Assembly: GCA_905250075.1 (NCBI GenBank)
Contig: CAJNOP010000084.1
Span: forward strand, 454,069-518,068
Direction of reading: 5' to 3'
DNA from: Rotaria sp. Silwood1
Taxonomy: Eukaryota; Rotifera; Eurotatoria; Philodinida; Philodinidae
DNA: 64,000 bases
Shown: one piece after another, positions 49,058 to 62,169 of the stretch
Numbering within the stretch: the first letter of the stretch is position 1
Layout: the number at the start of each line of letters is the position of its first letter
Position numbers and translations under genes: made by a program
The notes under the pieces: model-generated
What the model was told of the DNA's origin: nothing
Database searches by the model: none
Seen by the model: the letters and a program-made list of their open reading frames with translations, nothing else

Positions 49058-52000
49058 ATGTCGCAGGCGAACAACCGGGGTGGCGGCAACAAGCGGTCGC
49101 GGATATCATCTTCAGGCGCCTATCGTCAACGTGAGAACCACTCGTCATCGTCGTCAACAAATGTCGCTCAAACACAATCAGGTTTAATTATTGATAATGA
49201 AACTGAATTATCATCTGAAATAATCAAAGAACAATTGAACAGTGTTGAAGATATAATAACACAACCAATTATTGAAGTACCAACAAAACGTTTATTACAT
49301 TTAAAAGAACTTGGTGGTAATCTATTTGTATCATCATCAACAAAAATATATTCTAAAACATTACAAAAATTATTTGATCGTGTATTATTTACAAAATCAT
49401 TAAATAATGATGTTAATACAGCACCATCAGATATACGTGTATTTGAACGTGTACTTGCACGTTCAGATGATAATGATGCATATTCAACATGTACATCATT
49501 AGTACAACCAATGTCAGCAACAATACTTGTACTTGGTTCAACATCATGTGAACATGCACTTGTATGGAAATTATTACAACGACGAAATTTTAAAATTTTA
49601 ATATCACCTGGTAATAGTGGTATAACAATTGATCAATCAAATATAACAATATCAAATATATTTCAAACAGAAAAAGATATATTAGATTATGTTGATACAA
49701 AACAAATTGATCTTGTTATATCATTAAATAAAACATATTATTTTGAAGAACTTGAAGCACGTTTATGTGAACGTGGTTTACATTATTTAGGATGTTCTGT
49801 TGATACATTAGCATTAAGTGATAATCAATTAAATGCAAAACAATTTATGACTAAACATAAAATTCCAACATTAGATTGGACACATTGTTTAAATGAAGAA
49901 GATGCAGAAAATTTTTTAAATAAGTAAGATTAAGAAAACAAAAAAAAACAAAATGTAATAAATTGGCTGCTTTTCTTTTTTTTTAAATTAAAATTAGATA
50001 TCCTAATCAAGAACAATGGGTTATTCGTGCAACGAATGGTAATGGTTTAATTAATTGTAAAACTCGAGAAGAAACAATACAAACTATTAAAGCTGTTTTT
50101 GAGGTAAAAAAAAATATAATAAATTGTCTTTTGAGAAAGGATAGTCTAGAATCTATGTTAGAATTCGTTGAATTCACAACTTTTGGACCTGATCAACCTA
50201 CACTTTGATAATCGGAATGAAAGTTTTTAATCGGAATTGAACAATTGCCCTGAGAATACGAGGTACTTTTTTTTTGCAATTTGTAGTATTTAGTGAGAAG
50301 TGCATTGTACATATTTCTTAGACGACTAAAGCTCGTTTGATCCTAGACCAACCCAAGGGACTATAGACGATAGTTATAAGATAAGTCTAAATGAGCTACG
50401 GCTACCTTCGTGTACTTAGGCTATTACTATGGTGTACCAGAAAAATTGATATCCGAATTTGAACTTTGAATTTAACATCGAAACAAGTTTTAATAAGAAT
50501 AGATTATAGTACACATTAAGGCAAGGTTACGAAGTCTTTTCAAGGTAATCACAGCTTATTTGACTCTACAGAATAAATAAGAGATTTATTGAAAGAATTT
50601 TTATAGATCATTAAAAAGTAGTTTTGAAGAGTTTTCAAACTTTAGTCAAACAAATTACTGCATTTGTTATCTCGTTTTTCTCTGTACTATTTTTTGAAAC
50701 GATAATTTGTAATTATTAAAAAAAGAAAAACGAAATATGTATACTCGAAATTTAGATTCTCTAGTTTACATACTATTTGACTTCACTTATAGCATGGTTT
50801 TAGATATAAGTATGTAAAACGAGTGAATCATTTAATTAACGTCCTCTTTAAAACTCATTTCATACGAGCAACATTTCAAATTCACATGAAATTCTTAACA
50901 TTTATACATCATTTTGAAACATAAACATTACATCTAGATTTTAATTTCATATTCGAGATTAGTCTATATTTTGAATATATCTTCAATTTTGATAAGTAAT
51001 CCATAGATCTATTTATATATTAGGATCATATATTTGGTAAATTAAATCAATCAATTATTGTCGAACATGGTTATTCAATTGAAAATAATCAAATATGTAT
51101 TCTATATATAGTCAGTGATGGTGATGGTGATTATACACAATTACCTATAATACAAACAGATCCATTACGTATGGGTGCATATGGTCCATGTCCATATTTA
51201 ACATCAAAACAATTATCTTATATACGTCGTCGTATTGTTGAACGTACACTTCGATGTTCACCAACAATACGACATTTATTTGGTTTTCGTTTACTTATAC
51301 AAGGAATAAATTATAATGAAATTTATTTACTTGATTATTTATCAACATTTGAAGAACCCGAAGCTGAAATACTTTTATCATTATGTGAACCAGATATATT
51401 TCTTCAATATGCACTTGATTTATCATCAGTACCAATTTTACCATTAACAAGTAAAAAACGTCGTGTTCATTGTGTTAATACAACAATAACATCAACAAAA
51501 AAATCATTAAATATACCAAATAAAATTTTATTAACAGCAACTAAAAATAATAAAGTTAAAATATTTCATAATCAAACAGATGTTAATGTTAATAATAATG
51601 GTACAAGTGAAACAAATACTATAACAACAAATGGTGAAAGAATTTTTAATGTACTTGGTTATGGTTCAACATTACAAGAAGCACAAGTACAATCTGTACT
51701 TGCATGTGAATATATTAAACAACATGCTAATATTGATGATCTATTATTTAAATCTGATGTTGGAACTGAAGCTATTGAATGGTAAGAAAAATTATTTTTT
51801 TTCTAACAAAAAAAAAAAAACAATGACTATTGAAATTAATCTATAGATTACTAAGGATAACATTATTATAATTTGTCCTATGCTCTAATGGATCATGACT
51901 ATATTTTATTGTTTTCTTAAATAGGATAAAGTTTTCTGAAGGTGTAGTTATCCTTCTATTGAATCTGCACATGAGGCAGGCTCCTATAGTCCGTCATAGC

Positions 52001-55000
52001 TAAAAAGTAATGGTTTCTTCTTTCATTATTGATTTTTTTGAAAATATTCTACAAGGATAAAATACTCTGGATAGGAATTAAAGTGTTTGCTTCAGAGTAA
52101 TGAAGAAGTTTTTCTGAAATTTTAAAATTAAGTTGAAATGTTAAACACACATGTTTCTGTCAATCGCATAAGTCTTTTCATGAATGTGATATATGAAAAA
52201 CCAACGATTTTTCAATATTATGTATGATAGATAAACATGAGGGACGTCCTTGTTTGAATGACGCTTTCGCTAGAATTCTGATAGACGCTGCGATACGTGC
52301 TAATCACAAGCAAAAACAGACAGAACATTCATGAACTCATATTCACAAAGAATACGAAATTCGGCTTCTACTAATTCATAGTAATGAGAAGATGCAAAGA
52401 ATAAACCTGGGCTACGAGAAAACAGTAACACTAATCGAAAGTAAAGTTTAGAAGTTATCTTATCATATCAATTCGAACATACTTCAAGAGATATTACTGT
52501 AAACGTATCAGCTGTCGACTAAATAAAACAGAAAAACGAATATTGAAGAATTTTGTTAGATGTGATGCGAATATATTCTAGAATAACTATTACTTGTTAC
52601 TATAGAAAAGTTTATTTTTTAAGGTATAAAACTCATGCTGATCATCATCATCATTCACTCTCCGGTGGTTTAACTAATGGTAAAAAGAAGAAAATGAAAA
52701 AGAAAAAATCTATTATCACAATTGGCAATCAACGTCGTGGTTTAGCAACTCGTCGTCGAAATACAAAAAGTTCCGAACAAGAAAAAGACAACGAAAATGA
52801 ACAGATTGAAACAACAGATGATGACGAAGATGATGATGATGATGATGAAAATGAGCCAATGGATTTTGAACGTGCATTTGGTTCAATATCTGATGTACCA
52901 AAATTAGAACATATGGATATTCATCAAAATAATGGAAATTTTGATGATCTTAATATGCATGAAGGTGAATTCTATTTTGACCTCACTACGAAAGTTGATC
53001 TGAAAAGTTATCAACAACCTGTTCTTGTATCATCAACAATTAATTTAAATCCATTAGCGGCCGTAAGAAACTTACAAATATTTTTTTAAAATAATCAATT
53101 GTTTATTATGTGAAACACGATTCAAAAGGACTATTAAGATATATAGAGTAAAAACTAATACTCACCACAGTTTATGCCAGATTCTTTAGAAACATCGTAC
53201 GAAGATACAAATATACATTTCAAAAAATCGACTTTTTAGAGGAGATTTTTCGAAATTCATTCTTGCTGAAAACTCTCACCGTAGACACAGTTCGTGTCGA
53301 AGAGTCTATTCTGGCGTTTTTGAATTTTTCGTTCTCGGATAATTAGAGAACTATTTGCTAAATTACTTTTCAATTAGTAGTCAGCTGAGAAAGTCAACAT
53401 TTTTAGATATGCTTATGTTTCAAGAAATTATTCAAAAAAGAAATCCTTGTAAAGAATTAAAAGTCAAATTAAAGATGAATGAGTGAAGAGCAAAATCATA
53501 GTTTCATTGTGTCCCGAAAAGAAAAATACCTATAACTGAATAAAAACTATATCGTTTGCAGCTCACAGATTCGATCTTTTTCTCTAGCTGATACAGGTGA
53601 GTAATATTCCAACAAGTTAAGTGAAAACCTTTCTTCATTTGAGATAAAATTAAATTTTACTAATAAAGAGTAGAACGACATTTTTTGAAGTAATTATAAA
53701 CTACGACTGACTGATATACGAAAATAACAAACAGAAATAGATTATATTTCAAAAGCTGTTTGACTATATCATCATTTTCGTATTTCTATCATTTATCGTT
53801 AACTCGACACGTCTTTCAATGAAAGAATACACTTATAAGCCCTAATCATCTATAATCGCTGAAACTGTAACTATTAAATTTACTTTTAACGAACGATACA
53901 ATGACTATACTTTTTACTCGAATATGTCCGGTTCTAAGTGGAATGACCTATATACGATGAAAGATCATATATCAATAGCGATTCGTTATAATCTATTAAC
54001 CACTTCCTTTTTTTGCATTTCTGACATATTAAGTAAGAGATCTTGTGATTAGCAAATAACAGTTACATCGTGTTTCACATTTTAATCCTATATGTAATGT
54101 GCTAACGGCATTTTATCCTTTTAGTTATTTAATTTGAATGATGGTGATATGAATGATAGTCAAACTGTATTTGAATATCTTGGTCATGAATTAACTGTTC
54201 GTTGTGCTAATGATCTTATATGTGCTCGTACACTATATGTTCAATGTTGTTCATTACCATTATCATCTCGACGTTCAATTCAACGTTTTTATCAAGGTAT
54301 TGAACAAGCATGTCAACAACTTGATTGTACACTACTTAAAACAACAACAATAACAACATCACCATCATTATTTAGTTCATTATGTACAGGTTTATGTGAA
54401 CGAGAATTAATTATATATAATAATACAAATCATCCAATAATAAATGAAGGTGATTTATTAATTGCACTACGATGTAGTTCAAGTACCGTTAATACACAAG
54501 GTTATATACAAATAAAAGATTTATTTCAAAAGAAAAATATTCATTTAAATGATACAGTACCATTTCGAACTGTTGATGGTGAAGAAGAATCATTTTTTTC
54601 ATTATTACTTCAAAAATCATCCATATTAGCTCCATCATTATCGAAAACTATTGCTGAACTTATTAAAAATCGTACAATTAAATCTGTAAGATATCTTAAA
54701 GGTATGTTATTGATTATAAAGAAATCAAAAATTTCATAAATAAATTTCTTCAAAAAGATTATTTATTCATCATAAAAGTATCAGATATTCTAATAGTTTC
54801 TATAGTGATACATAAATTGATTAACTATGACATTTATCAGTTGTTTTTAGTACTAATCAAATAAAAAAAACATATTCGTTCTGATTTCTTTTTCAGTAAT
54901 ATATTTCCTAGTGCAAAAGCTTGTCCACGCAGCTCTTTTAGGTCTAAAATATGGAACTCACATATTTCAAATAGAATTTTCACATTGTGTTTTTCTTAAT

Positions 55001-57259
55001 TTAACATTATTATTATTTTTAACCATTGATTTAAATGATAATTAACCCCGTTACATAAATTCCTTAGTAAGAAGACGACTGTAGCACATCAATGCATAGC
55101 TATCTATTATACTTGAGATGTTGAATATAAATTTGCACAAAAATAATAGTCCAAGTTTTGTTGGTGATAGTGCTCAGCGCGTGTTTCTATTTCTAAGAAA
55201 CTCTAAAAAAAGAGTAGTCCTCGACTTAAAACTTACGCTGACTATTTTGTTCGAATCCGTACGAACTCTAATATTCTTCTTTTTGAAGACTCACTCATGA
55301 AATTGAATCATATTTGCAACATAATAATCATCATGAGAATACAATATTTGTTTTTCATGGAGTTTTTTCAATTAACAAATATAATAATGAGGTATTGAAA
55401 TCTTCTTGTTTTTCAATGAAAATTATTTCATTTATCTGTTAAAGTTTCTAAATAATTGTTCGGAAAATTTTTATGCATTGTCTTATTTTCAATAGCATAA
55501 ATTTTTTTGTATATATTTTCAATAATGGTTTCAAATCCATTCATAAGTTTGCTTTAGCAAAATCACTTTTGTTTTACGTCATATTAATGTCTTCAAACTT
55601 ATTTTTAGACATTGGTCTAGCACGTATGATTGAATCATTACTTGGTTCATTATCATCAACGTTAAATGTTGAATTAAATGGACAACAATGGCCTGTAATA
55701 CCACCTCTTTTTACTTGGATTTATCAACATGTAAGAAAAAAAAAGACGAATTTATAAAGGTGTTTTTTTTCCTTTTCAAATATTATTCTTTTTCTTTTTT
55801 CTAGAGTGGTTTTAGTCAGGATGAAATGTTCGAATATTTCAATTGTGGTGTTGATTATTTACTTCTTGTTGATCATACAAAAACAAATATTGATGATATT
55901 CTACGTCAGTTAACTGAAACACATACATCAAGTTATTATCTTGGAACATTCATATCAATAAGTAATCATTACTTTTTTTTTCTCTTAAATTTATTTAAAA
56001 ATAATAAAAAATTTACTAATTTTTTTAAGATACAAGTCCAATACGTAAACCAATTCGTTTACCACAACAGCCTATTGTAATTCCACCACGACCACGTACT
56101 ATTCAATTAAAAAATATTTCTTTTAAATATCCAAAACCATATCAAACAGCTACTGCTCTTACAAATAATACATTACCAATTGTTATCAAAGATCGTATGA
56201 AACAACCAATAGCTAATGATAAAACACGTTGTGCTGTACTTATTTCAACAAATGGTAAAAAAAATTATAAATTGTTTTTTTGTTTCATTTATGAATTTAT
56301 TATTGTTGTATTGTTTTTTTGGTTTAGATACTTCATTACTTTCACTTCTTGCATATAGTACATCAACACTTGAATGTGCATTTGAAATTGTTCTTGTTCT
56401 TTCAACATTAGCTAGTCTATCAGATATAGCTCGTGTTAATGAATTATATCCATCAGTTGTTACAAAAGTTATTCAACCAAAAAAATATGCTGCACGACAT
56501 TATGATCTAGTAAATAATTTGATTTCTTTTGTTCAAAAAAGAAAAAATAAAGCTTTTCTTTTTTTGTGAAACATAATCTAATAGTTCTTTTGAAAGTCTG
56601 ATAGGAATTATTGACATACGATCAAAGATCGTATATCAATAACGTCTCATTATAATATATGAACTAGTTCCTTATTGCATTTCTGGAGAATTCAGTAAAA
56701 GAATGATGAAGGAATGTATCGTAAAATAAAACAGTCTTTTTGTAATTAGCAATAACAATTACATTGTATTTCACATTTTAATTTCGCAAGAATTATACTA
56801 ATAGCTTTTGTTTTTAAGGATCAAAAAGTTGATGATGAATTACAATTACATGGATGTGAATTAGTTATACTTGATCGGTATGCATGTCGGTTATCACCTT
56901 CATTTATAATGGCATGGCGTGGTCGTTTATTAAATATATATCCATCATTATTACCATCATTTCGTCATAGTACATCACCAATTCGTGATGCATTACAAGC
57001 TGGTGTTCGTATAACTGGTGTTACGGTTCATTTTATTGGTGAATCCGATACTGATAATGATGGACCAATTATTGCACAAGAAAGTATTTCGGTAACACCA
57101 ATTGAGACTGAAATTCAATTAGAAAATCGTATACGTACACTTGAACAACAATTATATCCAAAAGCAATTGATATGGTTGCATCAGGAAAGATTGTTTATC
57201 AAGGAAAACGGCGAATGGGTAAAACAAATTCAATTACGATAATACCTTCATCATATTAA
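49058..57259 (+). CDS. Divergent trifunctional purine-synthesis protein (GARS-AIRS-GART type), likely pseudoenzyme
   Basis: Exons supported by phase: 49058-49923, 49998-50103, 51024-51781, 52624-53062, 54125-54685; then about 55609-55730, 55805-55961, 56030-56254, 56328-56509 and 56819-57259. The join between 54,686 and 55,608 could not be resolved. Order matches animal GART. A GARS (PurD) part has ATILVLGSTSCEHALVWKLL, LGCSVDTLALSDNQLNAKQF and WVIRATNGNG. An AIRS (PurM) part has RRSIQRFYQGIEQACQQLDC, NEGDLLIALRCSSS, WPVIPPLFTWI and DEMFEYFNCGVDYLLLV. A formyltransferase (PurN) part has IYPSLLPSF, ALQAGVRITGVTVHFIG and DGPIIAQESISVTP. The family's NIHPSLLP reads NIYPSLLP, losing the catalytic His, and the AIRS GGETAEMPG loop is replaced. 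A basic/acidic insert (KKKKMKKKK, then an Asp run) sits between GARS and AIRS. Probably a degenerating paralogue. Confidence 0.78.
50104..51023 (+). other. Long intron 2 of the GART-like gene
   Basis: 920 bp between phase-0 exons. AT-rich; no nested gene or clear transposon ends seen. Confidence 0.5.
52514..52585 (+). repeat. Dispersed TTAGATGTGAT motif, copy 2
   Basis: GTCGACTAAATAAAACAGAA, then CGAATATTGAAGAATTTTG and TTAGATGTGATGCG, just upstream of exon 4 of the GART-like gene. Confidence 0.6.
53960..54100 (+). repeat. Intron-borne repeat, copy 1 (GART intron 4)
   Basis: TCATATATCAATAGCG, TTATAATCTATTAACCACTTCC, TTGCATTTCTG and TTAGCAAATAACAGTTACAT with GTTTCACATTTTAAT. A diverged copy lies in intron 11 at about 56,628. 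Confidence 0.6.
56628..56800 (+). repeat. Intron-borne repeat, copy 2 (GART last intron)
   Basis: TCGTATATCAATAACG, TTATAATATATGAACTAG, TTGCATTTCTG, AATTAGCAATAACAATTACA and TTTCACATTTTAAT, in the same order as copy 1 and likewise ending next to a splice acceptor. Confidence 0.6.
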
Positions 57260-60200
57260 ATAAACTTTTGTTTTTGTCTGTACATTGAATTATATATCAT
57301 TATATGTATCTGTGCTATTTGTTTCCTGAAATAGCCAGATTCTTTTTCTTCTTTTTTCTCTTTTGTAGTACTGTCGTCTTCTTTAAGAAAAAAAAACCTA
57401 AACGAATATATATATATATATACACGTATATGTATATAACCATGAACAAAAGAAAATAATTCAAACGATTATCATGTATTGAACAATTTGAAATTCAACA
57501 AAAGTACGAGAAAACAATAATTTTGTTGCCTATTGGCACTTGAAAGAACTATCAAATTTTTAATATGTCTAGTTTTCATGGATACCAGTCATACTTTAGT
57601 TTTTCAGAAAAATCATATTTTTGAAATTTGTCTTGAAAGTATTTTCATATAAACATCTCACAGACACTAGTTTTGTCTGAACAGATTCAGAGTCCGAAGA
57701 TTTCATTTTTTTTTCAAGCTATGAATTTTACAAAAATAGATGCTTTTCGAAGCGTAATGAATAATATATAAGAATATTTTCAAAAATTTTATAACTTGGG
57801 AGTACAAAGTGCTCAAACAAGTTGCTGTATGTGAGACCTCTGGCTGGAGGTAGTTTCAAAACTACATTCAACAGCTCTATCTAGTCTCAATAGGAACCTG
57901 AAATCGTTTTAGAGTTTCCACTAGAAATCCATGTAGTATCTACAGACAAGGTTCTCTCACATAAGCAAAATGTTAGTAAAATGTCTTGGTGGACAAAAGT
58001 GTTATTTCTGTTAGTCTGACATCGTTAGATTTCCTGTAATGGATTGTAACATTTCGATTGTGTAGCTACTTATGATGAGCAGTTAGACATCAAATTAACT
58101 GGACTATTTTGACGAACAGCTAATCAATATACAAAAATCAATCTCATATTCATATCTTGACACATAATTTACATAAAATTATGGCAATGTTCTTTCCATT
58201 CTAATAATTGATCAAACAAGTAACATACTGAATTGAAATAATCACTAAAGAAAATAACTCATCACATCATCAGATTAAAAGAAATGTGCCTTTTTCGTAT
58301 GAAGACAAAGCATATTTACTGCATATTTCCTTTGATTATAATCGAGATACTTAAGTACGTGACATAATTCAGGATTTTTTGCATGAAAACTTACTCTAAC
58401 AGTACAGTGTGTATTTAACACCTCCACCCCAAAAAAGTTACTTTTCATCAAAATAATCGAAATTAAAGTTAAATACAAGGAAAGAAAACTCTTTATCTGA
58501 TCTCTCATAAATGACGAAAATCTTTTTCTTTTGTTCTTATTTTACAGGTTTTCAATCGCGCATCGCAAAGTTCTCAAAGGTGCTTCCTTATAGGCGATAG
58601 CTCTTTTTGTGTGAAAGAACTTGTCAAGACACAGAGCATGACAGGGCTTCTGTTTCGAATTAAACTTTGATACTTTTATAGTTAGAGCATCATTTTTTGT
58701 GAGTTTTTCGAAACGTCGAACTTTTCATCGAATATTTTTTGCCTTGAAACGTAAGAATTTGAAAAAAGGGCTCTGTTATGACCACCTATTCTGGCATGCA
58801 CTTTCAAGCAAAAAAAACAAGTTGATAAAACGAAGATCCATCAAAAAATTCGGATTGCCAAGCGGACTGTTCTTGACCCTTGTTAGCTGAATATCTACCG
58901 AAAACGCCATGAGATTAGACTGAAAATCTTACCATAAGTTCTCCACGCCAGTCCTAACATATCCTGAAAGTTGCATCAAGCTTCATTGATTTTGGCTCAC
59001 AATTGATGTTTAAGGAAGGTGTCTTAAATGAGAGTTCATCGTTTGTGAGTTTTGGTAGGAGGCTACCAAACAAAAGACACCCGATTCATCATTAAAATTA
59101 TTCTGAAACATTCCATTTACTTGTTCAATAAGTAAGTGCAACTCGTACATGCTTAATTCAATGAAAAATGCTTTGAAACAAGCTGAAATTCAATCAAATG
59201 ATCGTAAACTTACTTTTAGTTAAGACTGTAAGTGGTAAAAACACGATTTTTCAAATATACATGTAGATGCAAGGACAATCTTTAACTCTTCAAATGTTAC
59301 GAGTCATATTTATCAACGAGGTTAGTATACCGTTTTATACAGATATATTCAGTATCAACAATTCAAAGGCAAAACATGTATTTAGACATTAAAATTTATC
59401 TCATGTATGAAATGAATTACTTCATTTTGATCAGATTTTAATATTAGTGTCCGAGGTTTCTATTTTAACTATTTCTTTTCTTGCTTGAATTGAACTCAAC
59501 TAAATTTATTATTTATTTACACATTCATAAAATAATACGACGTTATATATGTGCTGATATTGATATCATCTCTCTCCGATCTTTCTTTCCTCTGTATATA
59601 TTATCTCTATTATCTTTCTTTGTGTTTATCTCTCTCTTGCTCTCTCCTATATAAGCGTGTGTTTTGTGTGAAGTAGATAAATAAACATCGTTACCGGGAG
59701 TGACGGCAGACTACTCGATTCAGTTTGTCGCTACAATTAATACTTAGTAAATAACACTATACTGTATTCATTCAATGTACATTATTTACTTGCTGTTATA
59801 TTAGAGACAGTGGTACATGTAATCCGCCTCAACTAAGCTATAGAGGGCGCAGGAAATTTCTTTAGCACCAAGAGAGAAGATATAAACCATTTTTCAAAAA
59901 AGATGCTATGCCGTTTCCACAACAATATTACAAACGATTCGACAATATACTCGGAATCGATGTAAAAATTCATAATAATATGGATCAATTACGGTGACAA
60001 AAAACTAATGTTAAATCAGTATTTATGCTGACTGATTAGTTTTATTTTTTTTAACGAATATTGATAAAGTCCAAGCATCACAATTGAAAAGGCATTGCAA
60101 GAAACAAAACAAATCTAGAGGAAATGATTCACTTAGTTTAGACTATGTCAAACCATGAATATGTATGCATCAGAACAAAAGCGAAATATTTATTCTCATC

Positions 60201-61470
60201 CTCGCTGAACTTAGAATCTTATCATGAATGGTGATCACCAAGCTATTACCGATTCTCAAGATAATGGAAAGAAGATGATAAAAGTAAAATATCTTTTTAA
60301 ATACATATTACTTTAAACAAATAGATAAAAAGTATGATCATAATCAACAAAGGTTTTCATCAGCTGTTTGATACTATGAAAAGATCCAGTAATAGTAGTT
60401 CTCAAAACGCAAGTGAAATTTTCAATGTTTTATTATACAATGGTGGCAATAAAGCAGTCACATTAGCAACGGCTGAAATTACGGAATAGAATGATAATAA
60501 GTGCGGTATGTAGTGCAATATAGCTTCTCTTTTAGACTTTGAAGGTACTTTCTGTACAAATGTTGTAATGAGAAGACTTGATGAGAAATTACAAGTAGCG
60601 AAAGAAAACATTTCCTTCATTGCATGATGACCAGACGAATGTTGTTTCTCACAACAACCAAGAACGAGTCGGCCACTATTATATTTCTCTGGCGCCTATC
60701 GATTTTATTTTTGATGTTTTTCTGTTTCTTTGACGCTTAACAAAATATTTCGTTTTGTAAGAAGTTTTTTTGTTGTTCATAAAATAAAAAATAGATATCA
60801 TCATCTTCATTTTTCTCGAAAATGAGCTTTATTACTATTTAGAACAATATACTTTAACCAATCATACGATGTCGTTTCGAAAGTGATACTTTCTTTTAAT
60901 ACATTGTTTCAAGATAAAACGAACCATTTTCATATATACGACAATATTATTTTACAACAAGCAATGATGAAAGTGTCCCAAATGTGTCAGATGACTCGGA
61001 CAATATCAATTCGAATAATCAAGAGTAATATAATATCAACAGTGTAATGAACGATGATCATTTAATATAAGTGAAATTCATTTGCTAATATTCTCAATTT
61101 ATAAAGTTTCAAGTAAAAGATCATGAAGTCTCGCAAAAGGTGAAACTTCATTGCATCTTCCGACTCTCTTTTCAGAGTATATTTTGAATTTTCAATGAAT
61201 AGTTTTAATCATTTTCAAGATTACAACATTCGACAACAAATAAGACAAAAAAATAAAAATAAAAGGTCTACGAATTTTCATTATTAAACAAAGAAATTAC
61301 TCGATGTCAATGTCTGTGAGACAGTCATAGCGAAAGCCTTTCGCCAAAACTTGAAACTATGTTCACTGTTGAACAAAGATGTGTGAGACCAACTTTTAGT
61401 TTGAGTCCCAGTCAACGGAATCGAAACTATGAAACTAACTCAAGAGAGATGACTTGAAAAGTGTTGGTAG

Positions 61471-61562
61471 TTGACGACATACATCAGAAAATGAGTATTG
61501 AAAAATTTTTTTAGATGTAACACGATTAAAACCTGGAATAGTTTTCTCTAGACCAAGACTAT
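61471..61562 (+). repeat. Dispersed TTTTAGATGTAACACG motif, copy 3
   Basis: GTTGACGACATACATCAGAA, GAGTATTGAAAAATTTTTTT, AGATGTAACACG and TAGTTTTCTCTAGACCAAGA. Longest match to copy 1. Confidence 0.6.
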
Positions 61563-61756
61563 ACCGGGATCAGCATAAAAAGAAAAACTTGGTGCCGCAA
61601 ATCTTTATTCTTGAGACATTTGTTGAATTTTTTTCGTTATAAATTAGCTTTTTTTTCTGATCGATTCATTTTGTTGTTTCATTTTTATAGTTACTTCTTA
61701 TCTCTACACCATACTTGCTCTAAATAAACTTCAATGCAATTGATTTGCCTTAAAGA

Positions 61757-61845
61757 GTGTGGCTGGGAGTTTGGATATGGAGTGTAGGTGAGTATGTGCG
61801 GATCTTCTCTTTGCCTATACATATATACCCACCTCATTTCAGTTT
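61757..61845. repeat. G/T ... C/A repeat, copy i
   Basis: GAGTGTGGCTGGGAGTTTGG, GAGTGTAGGTGAGTATGTGC, the core GGATCTTCTCTTTGCC, then ATATATACCCACCTC. Confidence 0.5.
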
Positions 61846-62169
61846 TGGCTGTCTAGTGAGTAAGTGATTCGCATGAGGACAATCTAAGCAGATTTCCTAT
61901 TATTTAGCTTGGTTGTTTGATGTAATTTGTAAAGAATACATTGATAGTCACACCTACTCATACGCAACTCTCTTCTTTATGATATTTTGGAAGTTCAAGC
62001 GAAACATATAACAGACTTAAAATTTTAGATGTTTTCCATTGAAGGTATAAACTCATTGTTTTGATAGAATATATTTTATTGAATTAACAAAGGAATAAAA
62101 TAAATTTGGAAAATTTTTATTACTTAATAGCGTTTTAGTTCATGAAATTCACACAGAATAAGCAGCGTT

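Larger units (their letters stand above)
57260..62169. other. 4.9-kb gene-poor stretch
   Basis: (TA)n-rich microsatellite at 57,405-57,440. A TATA-like CCTATATAAGCG near 59,648 is followed by AATAAA and a GC-richer segment (GGGAGTGACGGCAGACTAC), resembling a promoter or a solo LTR, but no terminal repeats or target duplication were found. G/T-C/A repeat copy i lies at 61,757-61,845. No supported coding sequence. Confidence 0.4.

Noticed and set aside
52716..52901. His-rich minus-strand frame
   Set aside because: Antisense of the Asp-rich insert in the GART-like gene.
59560..59830. Possible solo LTR (TATA-like box, AATAAA, GC-richer downstream part)
   Set aside because: No TG...CA ends with matching target duplication and no primer-binding site could be identified.
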